Of a DNA stretch of 20,278 nucleotides, positions 13,177 to 20,278 are shown piece by piece. Position 1 is the first letter of the stretch; each line of letters starts with the position of its first letter. Source of the DNA: Deltaproteobacteria bacterium (lineage in GTDB: Bacteria > Bdellovibrionota_B > Oligoflexia > Oligoflexales > Bog-1112); contig JACPKR010000046.1 in the NCBI GenBank assembly GCA_016186945.1, forward strand, positions 1 to 20,278. Direction: 5' to 3'. The notes below the pieces were generated by a model. The model made no database searches. It worked only from the letters and a program-made list of their open reading frames with translations, and had not been told where the DNA came from. Both the position numbers and the translations under genes were made by a program.

Positions 13177-15474
13177 TCAATCTTTCGCCCCCAGGATGTG
13201 CCAGCGTCGCACGATGACTTCGAGGGGAAGAAAGAGGAGCAAGAGGAAAAACCACCATGTGTGCATCACCCAATAATAGCTCTTCAATTGCACGTATCGG
13301 TCAGGCAAAACCAGCCCTTGAAGGGAAGCATAATTCGCTAACCATTCCCGTACGTTATTCTTGGTTCTTTCCCGATCCCCGTTAAAAAAAGATAGGGGCG
13401 CGCCCGTAAGTTTGCTCAGTTGTTTAAGCTTGGCTGAACTTCCTCCCACCACACTGTCTTTCAATGCTCCGGGGATCTGAACTGACAAAGTTTCCTTCAC
13501 AGAGCCAAAGGCTGGATGGACACCGGAGACTTCGAAACGGCAGGTGCGCAGATTTTGGGAGCTGCCTTGCAAGTGGCCCAGTATGTTGACTCTATTAGGA
13601 GAGGGGTTGTCGATGATCACGTCTTGTATGTCGACGGGGGTATCGCAAACACTCAGTTTCCAATCCTCCGTAGCTTGGAAGTAGCGGACGGTGGGACCAT
13701 AGAGACTTGCGGTCCATGTGCTGACAGTTTCATCCTTAGATTCGATTTCGAACTTAGTAATGGCAAGGCTTTTTCTGAAGTCATGACGCAGAAGCCAGGT
13801 AAAAGCGCTTTCCATAAATTGATTGTAGGTGGAACGTGGCAACGCTTCCTTGCTACCCATAGCCATACGCCACAGGCTGTCTGTGAAAATCCACAAAGCC
13901 CGTCCTTTCCCGGGATAGGATGCTACGGCAAGGGGAATTCGTTTTCCGTCGGGCGCGATTGCGTTCAGCAAAGGGGTCGCTTGTTCTTCCCGGAAAACGA
14001 TATTTTCCATGTGGTGGAGACCCTTGCCATCCTGGAAATTCCCCAAGTCGTGGGAGAGCAGGGCCCATTCGTTGAGCACGGTCGCAAGTGCTCGTTTTTC
14101 CGGAGATGGGTTAGCGACCTCGATTTTGAAACGAAGATCGCGATCGAACCAAGGTCCTTTCTTGTCGACGGGCCAATCCATGTCATCCCACAATCCAGGT
14201 GGGGTAACAGTGGGGTTGGAGTTCTGTAGGTCGAAAGGGAGGAGTTCCTTCAGTGGTGTACCTTGCAAGTCCTGCGTCAAAAGCGCACGTTTTCCTCCGA
14301 CAAAGAGCAGCCCCCCTCCATTTTTCACAAAATCGACAAGGCTTTTTTGGTACTCGGGAAGCAGAAACTGCAAGAGGTTGAAGTTCTGCAATACCACTAC
14401 ACGGAAGTTGATCAATTCTTCGTTGAAAAGCCTTGAGACGGGAAAGGGGATGAGCGAAATTTCCCTTTCGTTAACATCCTGCCTATCCCAAGGGTCACGA
14501 AGAATGAAGAAGCTAACCAAATCATATTTCGGCTCCGTCTTCAGGTAGCGGCGCAGGAAACGACCGTCCCAGCTCGGGCTTCCCAAGAGGTGGAGGATTC
14601 CCAAGGTGTTGCTGACAACTTCGACAGATTCAAAAACTTCGTTGTCCCAGAGGACGGATTCGTCGGGTGAGGGTAAGACTTTGAATTTGAGCAAATGGTT
14701 ACCACGGGGAAGGGGTGGGACACTTAGATCGACCCAGACACGGTCCTGTCCCGCCTGAAAACTTGCGTTTTGAGAAGCAAGGATCTGGTCTCCTTCTGTC
14801 AATTGCACCTGTAGGTGTTCGGGGTCTAGCGCGTCACGGGTTCTCACAAGGAGAAGGCTAGAGCTGAGCGGGGTTTCTGCAAAGGCGAAGGGGGTGACCC
14901 TGCTTTCCTCGATCCATGCGTTATCCTCAGCTTCGTGCTCAACGCCAACGATGAAACCACGACTCAGTTTTCCTTCCCCCGCGCCCAAATTTTGCAAGCT
15001 AAGGGGCCAAGACAGGGACGGCCGCGAGTCTCCCCCGTCGGTGAAAAGAAGCCACGGTTGGTTTTCAAGTCCTGGCAGCCATTTCTCCAAGGTACGACGC
15101 ATGGGGGAGTAGCCAAGTTGCGTGCGCATGTCCTCTTGCGAAAGTTTGCTTGTGCGAAGTTCGCAGCCGCTTTTCAGGCAGAACGATCGCAAGTCTTCGA
15201 GGAAGCCTTCGATATCTTCCGACATGTGCTTCATGCTAAGCGAGTCATCGATCAAAACACTGACCGGAGTGGACACGATCGTTTTGGGAAGGGAAAGCTG
15301 CTCGTTCTCAGGATGGAAGGCAAGAAGCAGCGGCAATATCCATAGGAAGCGGCATGCTGCGATCGCAGCACTGCGAGGGATCCCCACCTGAGCTTTCAGA
15401 GATAGCCCCCATAGCGCTGTCAGAATGGCAGTGATCCAAATAAGATGTAATGGGTCCATTAGTAATGGTTCCAT
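13177..15474 (-). CDS. VWA / amidotransferase-like membrane protein of the MoxR operon
   Basis: 765 residues; its ATG shares one base with the upstream stop (TAATG). The N-terminus has two membrane segments (about 9-28 and 36-53). A von Willebrand A domain follows, with metal site DxSxS at Asp76-Ser78-Ser80 and TDGGD at 145-149. Then come a beta-rich region, a glutamine-amidotransferase-like domain (about 288-415, with VVVLQNF and FVKNGGGLLFVGG) whose catalytic residues I cannot confirm, further beta domains and a C-terminal TM (about 732-752). This layout is common in proteins encoded beside MoxR, DUF58 and BatA genes. The large middle part should be periplasmic. Such proteins are thought to be substrates or partners of the MoxR ATPase; the exact function is unknown. 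Confidence 0.88.
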   Translation of the reverse strand: MEPLLMDPLHLIWITAILTALWGLSLKAQVGIPRSAAIAACRFLWILPLLLAFHPENEQLSLPKTIVSTPVSVLIDDSLSMKHMSEDIEGFLEDLRSFCLKSGCELRTSKLSQEDMRTQLGYSPMRRTLEKWLPGLENQPWLLFTDGGDSRPSLSWPLSLQNLGAGEGKLSRGFIVGVEHEAEDNAWIEESRVTPFAFAETPLSSSLLLVRTRDALDPEHLQVQLTEGDQILASQNASFQAGQDRVWVDLSVPPLPRGNHLLKFKVLPSPDESVLWDNEVFESVEVVSNTLGILHLLGSPSWDGRFLRRYLKTEPKYDLVSFFILRDPWDRQDVNEREISLIPFPVSRLFNEELINFRVVVLQNFNLLQFLLPEYQKSLVDFVKNGGGLLFVGGKRALLTQDLQGTPLKELLPFDLQNSNPTVTPPGLWDDMDWPVDKKGPWFDRDLRFKIEVANPSPEKRALATVLNEWALLSHDLGNFQDGKGLHHMENIVFREEQATPLLNAIAPDGKRIPLAVASYPGKGRALWIFTDSLWRMAMGSKEALPRSTYNQFMESAFTWLLRHDFRKSLAITKFEIESKDETVSTWTASLYGPTVRYFQATEDWKLSVCDTPVDIQDVIIDNPSPNRVNILGHLQGSSQNLRTCRFEVSGVHPAFGSVKETLSVQIPGALKDSVVGGSSAKLKQLSKLTGAPLSFFNGDRERTKNNVREWLANYASLQGLVLPDRYVQLKSYYWVMHTWWFFLLLLFLPLEVIVRRWHILGAKD

Positions 15475-18062
15475 TATCGTAACCGTTTTAAAATTTCACG
15501 CATATGAACCTGGTCTTTTTTATAGTCCGTGGTCAGAGCCACCTTGATGATATTGACGAAGATACGAACCCGCTGTTCCCAGGGGACGACTGACTCGCAA
15601 GCACCTGAGGGGGCGGTGGGGCTTGTAAGTGATCCTAGGAAATCATAGGGAATTGCCAGAATCGCAAGTCGGCCATCAAATTGCAGGCCATACCAAACCT
15701 CTCCCTGGCAAGCGGGGAGAGCTTCAAGCAGGTAGAAGCTTCGCATCAACTCATGGTCAGGCGGGATCGGCACCCACCTGGCCTGGTCACGCTGCATAGA
15801 AAAACCCTTGCCTGTAAGCTGAGTCAGGACGTCTCTGCCAAACCCTTGCAGGATCAGGAACCCACCTCTTGCCAGCCAAGAACGAAACGCTGGCTTTAGA
15901 ACACCGTCTCGATCCACGAGCATGTCGCGGTCTGGAAACGCTGTCCAGTACCAAGGCTCTCCTCGAAAATTTTCACCTCTCGTCTCAAAATAGGGCTCAC
16001 CTAAAAAGTCATCGACGCTGGTTCGAGAAGAGATCTCACGTGCCACACGATCGAGGGACAGCGGACGGACTTGTTTTGAAAGGACGGACACCTGAATTTC
16101 TGCCCGCGCCGACGGGACTCCGTAGCCGAAACATCCAGCAAGAAGAAGCAGGGAAAACCTTCTTCTCACATGCGTACCAAAATGCCACAGCAACTCAAGT
16201 ACCATGATCGACAGAATGACGATCAGGCAGACGTAGAGCCACGGTAGGGGGTCCTTTTCCTCACGCTGTAGACTGATCTGCTTCTGACCTAAGGTCCCCT
16301 CTCCCCCCCAACGCTTGGGCAGCAAGGACGCCTGAAGATGGGAATGCAGGCTTTCACCCATAGGTACATTGCTTTCCCTAAGCTTCTGATCAAGGTCCCC
16401 CTTTTCCCACTGAACGACCTGAGCAAGATTGACAGGTCGTGGCCAGACGCTTTTGTTTTCTGTAAGATCGCGGATGCCATACCACCCTACTAGATTCTTG
16501 ATAAGCAGAGGAAACAGAGCATGATCCATGCCAGTCAGCTTGCTGGGTTTGAGAGGAAGCGTGAAAGCCGTCACTGCAAAACCAAGTGCCTTGTCTTCCT
16601 TAAACCAACTAAGCCCCTGCTGCTCTTCCGCAATGCCTCCTCCTAAGCGTGACGCCCCCCACGCTCGCATAAGTGCGTTTAGGGATGGGCGATCGTAGAC
16701 ATCCTGACAGAGCTGAGGAATCTTAGCTTCCACCCTTTCTGCCCGGATGAGGTTATAGAAACAATGACACAGGTTCCTATACGAAGTTTCCACCACAAGA
16801 GGAGCTAACCAGACATGGGGAAAATCGCTTGCTTGACTTTTTCTTCGTTGCAGATCGATCCGCCTTTGAGCAAGCGGCAGGGGGCAGGTTTCTGCCAGAG
16901 GTCTTTCCTCATCGACTCCGAATATCCAGAATTTTGAAGTTTCCAAAACACTTTCATCATAACGATCCCAGCGTCGAGGCAAGAAACCGATGACTTCCAG
17001 AGCTGACTGAAGTTGAAAGAAGGGGTCTTCGATCATCCGCTCTCCAGCAACCGGAGCCACAAGAAGAGCATTCTGCCGCATTCCTCCCACCAACGTGCGA
17101 AACGTGTTGTCGAGGGAAATCATGTCAGGCTGGAGAAATTCCAGTTGCCAAACCAGAGCAGCGTCTGCAGGAAGTGTGGAAGATTCTATTTGTTCAATAG
17201 GAATACTTGCGGGGATTGTGAGCCTGCTCTGGCCTTCATTCAAGCTCCAGGCGATCTCTAGGAGATTCCTCCCCTGTAGAGTCCCCCGCAGTTTGCCTGC
17301 TCGTGCAAGAAGCCTTCCGCTACGTTCGATTTCCACGTCCCACTCCAACACAGGGTCCTGTGGTTGAGAGGTGACAAAGATGTCACGGAAGTAAACATTG
17401 TCACTCGCAAGCTGAGGAGTTTTTACATCTATCCAGGAAACATCCATCCCGGCTTCTAAATATTTCCAGTTAAAGTCCTGCCATGATGCCTGGTCACCAT
17501 CTGAGAAGATCAAGAGAAACGACACACCTTCCAGTTGGCTTTTCAACTTAGCAAGGGCAGAGCCTAACTCCACTCCAGCCCTGTGGAAACCAAGTGACGC
17601 GACAAGTTTCTCTACCTCTGCTTTCGACTGCGGATAAAACACTTCGCCACTATGACTTGTGGAGATAGAGAGTTTTACCTCACCTTCCCAATTGCTCCAG
17701 ACTTTGCCAACTTGCGCAGCTAATTGATCTGGTGTCACATAGCGACTGAGCGAGGGACTCATGTCGATGAAAAAATGGACTCGGTCGCTTTGAGGGGCAA
17801 TCTGCAAAATAACTTTATTCGCAGGTTGCAACATAAAGAAAAGAAACGTCATGCCCGTCAAAAAAAACACAAGAAACGGAGTCCAGGGGGGCACCTTAAG
17901 AACTAAGCGACGCAAGCGAGAAGGCTCCATCGCGATCACTTTTAGGGGAGGAAGCCACACCGTCTGTCTGCGGATTCGGATAAGGAGCCAAATGGCACAC
18001 GCGACGATGAACGCCGCCATGGCAATGAAAAGCGCAAAATGGGGGGAAAACATGATATCCAC
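15474..18062 (-). CDS. BatA-like VWA protein fused to DUF4159
   Basis: 862 residues from a GTG at 18062; an ATG three codons on (18053) is an equal alternative. The BatA-type N-terminus has two TMs (about 9-30 and 61-78). The VWA domain follows, with DMSPS (Asp100, Ser102, Ser104) and SDGD (187-190), so the metal site appears intact. A long beta-rich middle ends in a TM (about 606-627). Then comes a second hydrophobic stretch behind RRR ending in ARA (652-654), like a signal peptide in the middle of the chain. The C-terminal 208 residues fit DUF4159: GEPWYWTAFPDRD, ARGGFLILQGFG, PPDHELMRSFY, and GRLAILAIPYDF. The two halves are often separate genes. It lies 6 nt after the DUF58 gene and overlaps the next gene by one base. 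Confidence 0.88.
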   Translation of the reverse strand: MDIMFSPHFALFIAMAAFIVACAIWLLIRIRRQTVWLPPLKVIAMEPSRLRRLVLKVPPWTPFLVFFLTGMTFLFFMLQPANKVILQIAPQSDRVHFFIDMSPSLSRYVTPDQLAAQVGKVWSNWEGEVKLSISTSHSGEVFYPQSKAEVEKLVASLGFHRAGVELGSALAKLKSQLEGVSFLLIFSDGDQASWQDFNWKYLEAGMDVSWIDVKTPQLASDNVYFRDIFVTSQPQDPVLEWDVEIERSGRLLARAGKLRGTLQGRNLLEIAWSLNEGQSRLTIPASIPIEQIESSTLPADAALVWQLEFLQPDMISLDNTFRTLVGGMRQNALLVAPVAGERMIEDPFFQLQSALEVIGFLPRRWDRYDESVLETSKFWIFGVDEERPLAETCPLPLAQRRIDLQRRKSQASDFPHVWLAPLVVETSYRNLCHCFYNLIRAERVEAKIPQLCQDVYDRPSLNALMRAWGASRLGGGIAEEQQGLSWFKEDKALGFAVTAFTLPLKPSKLTGMDHALFPLLIKNLVGWYGIRDLTENKSVWPRPVNLAQVVQWEKGDLDQKLRESNVPMGESLHSHLQASLLPKRWGGEGTLGQKQISLQREEKDPLPWLYVCLIVILSIMVLELLWHFGTHVRRRFSLLLLAGCFGYGVPSARAEIQVSVLSKQVRPLSLDRVAREISSRTSVDDFLGEPYFETRGENFRGEPWYWTAFPDRDMLVDRDGVLKPAFRSWLARGGFLILQGFGRDVLTQLTGKGFSMQRDQARWVPIPPDHELMRSFYLLEALPACQGEVWYGLQFDGRLAILAIPYDFLGSLTSPTAPSGACESVVPWEQRVRIFVNIIKVALTTDYKKDQVHMREILKRLR

Positions 18063-18068
18063 AAAGAC

Positions 18069-18968
18069 CTACCAACTTGCTAAGGCTTCCAAACCTGCAA
18101 AGTAATTCTGGAGACTGCTTTTATCCGTAAAACTAAGGTACATCCCACCTTTTCTGGTAACTTCATGCTCTATTGTCTCACACCACTTTTCAATTTTTCG
18201 AATATATTTGTTTTTCGCTTTCAGGTCCTGCCCGAGGTATTCCTTGAATTTCGAACTTTGGTCGAAGTAACACGTCTTGTCTTCCATCCACGACGGGTCT
18301 TTTTCCAGATGACTTAGAAGGTGAAACAGACAGAAGCGGTGAGTATGTTCAAAAACTTCATCTGTAAAGGGTAAGCTGCAAAGATCCCCGATCCAGTAAA
18401 TAAGATGCGTATTGTGGAGATAAGGATGCTCGCCCTTGAGCATACCTTTCACCGTTTCGATTTGAAAACTACCGTTCATGCAATAATCGAAAGCGCTAAG
18501 GACTTCGGATGGATTGTTGGGGGTGAAACAAAGCACATTATCCTCAAGGTCTTGTGATTCAAGAAGGATGAGCTGGGTCTGATCGCCCATGCGCTTGTGC
18601 CTGTAGACAAGGTTGAAAGCAACCCTCGCTGCGACTTCAAATTTCCTGGGAACTTTCCCCACGATGTTTTTGAGACCTTCGTTAGGCCAATCCATGGACG
18701 GACTGCTGTCCAAGTAGATGATAACTTTCGCCAAAGCCTCTTCACGTTGCTGGCGGACGATCAGTTGATTGCTTCTGGCGTACATTTTCCAGTCAATATG
18801 CCGGACGGAATCGCCAGGTGCATACGCCCTGCTTAATTCCAAGGACCGACTGGTACGCGGAAGGTTGAATCGAAAACTGCCGTGTATACCCCTGCTGCTA
18901 TGAAGTTTCGAAAAATAAATGTCTGACAGAATCAGCGGGTGCAAAGCTGCCAGGGTTGGTTCCTCCAT
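18069..18968 (-). CDS. DUF58 domain protein of the MoxR operon
   Basis: 299 residues; the ATG follows a G-rich stretch (GGGGGGT) and starts 5 nt after the MoxR stop. The DUF58 hallmark YAPGDSVRHIDWKMYAR is at 49-65. It is followed by a VWA-like strand and metal motif DSSPSM (Asp87, Ser89, Ser91). The rest fits the family, including the C-terminal helices. There is no signal peptide or TM, so it should be cytoplasmic. DUF58 genes are very commonly found next to moxR and are thought to work with the ATPase, passing its action to the membrane VWA proteins encoded downstream. The biochemical role is not established. Confidence 0.93.
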   Translation of the reverse strand: MEEPTLAALHPLILSDIYFSKLHSSRGIHGSFRFNLPRTSRSLELSRAYAPGDSVRHIDWKMYARSNQLIVRQQREEALAKVIIYLDSSPSMDWPNEGLKNIVGKVPRKFEVAARVAFNLVYRHKRMGDQTQLILLESQDLEDNVLCFTPNNPSEVLSAFDYCMNGSFQIETVKGMLKGEHPYLHNTHLIYWIGDLCSLPFTDEVFEHTHRFCLFHLLSHLEKDPSWMEDKTCYFDQSSKFKEYLGQDLKAKNKYIRKIEKWCETIEHEVTRKGGMYLSFTDKSSLQNYFAGLEALASW

Positions 18969-18973
18969 GGCGC

Positions 18974-20017
18974 TTACCCCCCCGCACCTTTTGCCAGGTC
19001 ATGGTGACGAGCTTCCAAATTTTCAATCAGCTCGTCGATCGCATCGTCGGTACTCATGCGGTCTCTGCTTGCTGTAACCGTAAGGCGTACACGATGACGC
19101 AGGGCAGGTTTGGCCATGCGTTTAACGTGTTGCCAACTGACGGCCTCCTTGCCTTCAAGCAAAGCGTAGGCACGACTTAGCGAGACAAGAGAAATGCCGG
19201 CGCGTGGACCGGCACCGTACCACATCGATGCGGCAATATGCTCCGGACAATTCGGATCATGCGGACGACTCGAACGCACCAGTTCGCGAATGGCTGACAG
19301 CAGCTCTTCCGCAAGCCGTACTTTGTGTACATTTCGCAAAAGCCCCGACACGAGCTGCGGAGTCAACGCCCCTGAATCTTGCCTGGAAAGCTCTCCTTCG
19401 CCCACCAGCCTGTTAGAGGAATGGTCGCGTAGAATTTTCATCTCAGCATCCTGGTCGGGATAGGACATGATCGCATGAAGGAGGAAACGGTCGAGCTGCG
19501 CTTCGGGCAAAGGAAAGGTTCCCTCAGCGTCGAAAGGGTTCTGCGTCGCGAAGACCATAAAAGGCCGTGGTAAGGGATGCTCGGCACCTGCTACAGTGAC
19601 GCGCCGTTCCTGCATGGCTTCCAACAAGGCGGACTGTGTACGGGGAGATGCTCGATTGATTTCGTCTGCCAGGACAAAGTTTGCAAATACAGGCCCGGGA
19701 ATAAAGGAAAACGTCCGCTTTTGCGAGTCCGGATCGACGTTCAAAATCTCACCGCCAATGATATCGCTTGGCATAAGGTCCGGGGTGAACTGAACGCGCC
19801 CAAACTGAAGCCCCAAGTTTCTAGCAATGACCCGGACCAATGTCGTCTTGGCGAGGCCAGGCGCTCCCGTGATCAGAATATGCCCTCCTGACAGGAAACA
19901 TGACAGCGCCTCCGCTAACAACTCTTCCTGACCGAAAATCACACTGGCAATTTTTTCTCGAAGGCTGCTAACGTGCGAAACAGCCTGCTCAAAGCTCAAC
20001 TCGTCCTCTCTGCTCAT
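18974..20017 (-). CDS. MoxR family AAA+ ATPase
   Basis: 347 residues; AGGGGGAG lies just before the ATG. Walker A is GAPGLAKT (51-58), Walker B FVLADE (114-119), followed by NRASPRTQSALLEAMQE. Sensor 1 is ATQN (157-160), and EGTFPLPEAQLDRF (165-178) holds the arginine-finger region. The C-terminal lid follows (RAGISLVSLSRAYALLEG, then VKRMAKPALRHR). All are standard for MoxR ATPases, which act as chaperone-like partners of VWA proteins in stress tolerance, metal insertion and envelope assembly. It is the first gene of the operon and supplies the energy-using component. The downstream order of DUF58, BatA-like and a second membrane VWA protein is the usual one. Which process it serves here cannot be told from sequence. 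Confidence 0.95.
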   Translation of the reverse strand: MSREDELSFEQAVSHVSSLREKIASVIFGQEELLAEALSCFLSGGHILITGAPGLAKTTLVRVIARNLGLQFGRVQFTPDLMPSDIIGGEILNVDPDSQKRTFSFIPGPVFANFVLADEINRASPRTQSALLEAMQERRVTVAGAEHPLPRPFMVFATQNPFDAEGTFPLPEAQLDRFLLHAIMSYPDQDAEMKILRDHSSNRLVGEGELSRQDSGALTPQLVSGLLRNVHKVRLAEELLSAIRELVRSSRPHDPNCPEHIAASMWYGAGPRAGISLVSLSRAYALLEGKEAVSWQHVKRMAKPALRHRVRLTVTASRDRMSTDDAIDELIENLEARHHDLAKGAGG

Positions 20018-20052
20018 ACACTCCCCCTAAATTCACAGAACGCTCTTTCTTT

Positions 20053-20082
20053 ATTATAGTCGGAAAGAAGAAGGGGTGCCTA
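20053..20082 (-). promoter_or_regulatory. Candidate promoter of the MoxR operon
   Basis: On the minus strand a perfect TATAAT (20058-20053) is preceded, 18 nt upstream, by TAGGCA (20082-20077), which matches TTGACA at four of six bases. It would give a leader of roughly 30 nt before the moxR start. The -10 is strong, and the -35 and long spacer are only fair. Confidence 0.45.
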
Positions 20083-20155
20083 AGCTGACGAGAAAAGCCG
20101 AACTTAGTGTGCGAAATTTGCCTACAGAGAAGAGAGCCATTGTAATTGGGAGTCT

Positions 20156-20278
20156 GTCATCCCGCGGCTACCGTCATCCCGCGGCTACCGTCATCCCGCG
20201 GCTACCGTCATCCCGCGGCTACCGTCATCCCGCGGCTACCGTCATCCCGCGGCTACCGTCATCCCGCGGCTACCGTCA
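20156..20278. repeat. Perfect 17-bp tandem array, continuing past the window
   Basis: Seven identical copies of GTCATCCCGCGGCTACC plus four further bases reach the right edge. There are no spacers and no base differences between copies. The unit is not a multiple of three, so it is unlikely to be coding. Each unit holds the palindrome CCGCGG. The start GTCATCCCGCGG resembles half of the REP-like palindromes known from several bacterial genomes (the Rickettsiales, for example). Confidence 0.95.

Noticed and set aside
20156-20278. CRISPR array
   Set aside because: The 17-bp units are directly abutting with no spacers, and no cas gene is present.

Overview
The window reads as chromosomal DNA of a Gram-negative bacterium. 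It encodes several lipoprotein signal peptides, a periplasmic-type cytochrome c fused to an iron permease, a complex I subunit, and a MoxR/DUF58/VWA operon. Gene content and the NuoB sequence would fit a deltaproteobacteria-like lineage (Bdellovibrionota or Myxococcota, for example), but this is an impression and not a placement. There are no rRNA or tRNA genes, no IS element and no CRISPR array.

Left part (1-920): a BrnT-type toxin and ribbon-helix-helix antitoxin pair reads rightward. It is divergent from a possible small antitoxin-like ORF and a partial ORF that runs off the left edge. A perfect inverted repeat at 349-365 lies between the two units and is a candidate autoregulatory operator.

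Middle part (920-11320): mostly single genes. They are a large cysteine-containing lipoprotein (minus), a stand-alone nuoB (plus), a DUF4143 ATPase (minus), a cytochrome c/FTR1 iron permease with a good Fur-box match (minus), rtcB (minus), and two translationally coupled lipoproteins (plus). The three lipoproteins share one cysteine and membrane architecture and look like paralogues of a family I do not recognise. The gaps carry copies of a dispersed, structured repeat with two modules. Module B is G-rich, about 70-80 nt, and occurs in two full copies, each upstream of and in the same orientation as a lipoprotein unit. Module A is a hairpin with a constant loop and compensatory stem changes, in three copies. 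These repeats artificially lengthen several ORFs, so I chose later starts for nuoB, the large lipoprotein and the YbaK-domain protein. The convergent gap 11227-11319 shows no recognisable feature.

Right part (11320-20017, all minus): a tight operon encodes a MoxR AAA+ ATPase, a DUF58 protein, a BatA-like VWA protein fused to DUF4159, a VWA/amidotransferase-like membrane protein, a lipoprotein with two SH3-like repeats, and a two-TM helical membrane protein. Spacing runs from a 1-nt overlap to 10 nt. A YbaK-domain deacylase follows after 86 nt. The first four form the widespread MoxR-VWA chaperone-like module of the cell envelope. The last two envelope proteins look like local additions. A promoter-like sequence precedes the operon, and the window ends inside a perfect 17-bp tandem array (7 copies plus 4 nt).
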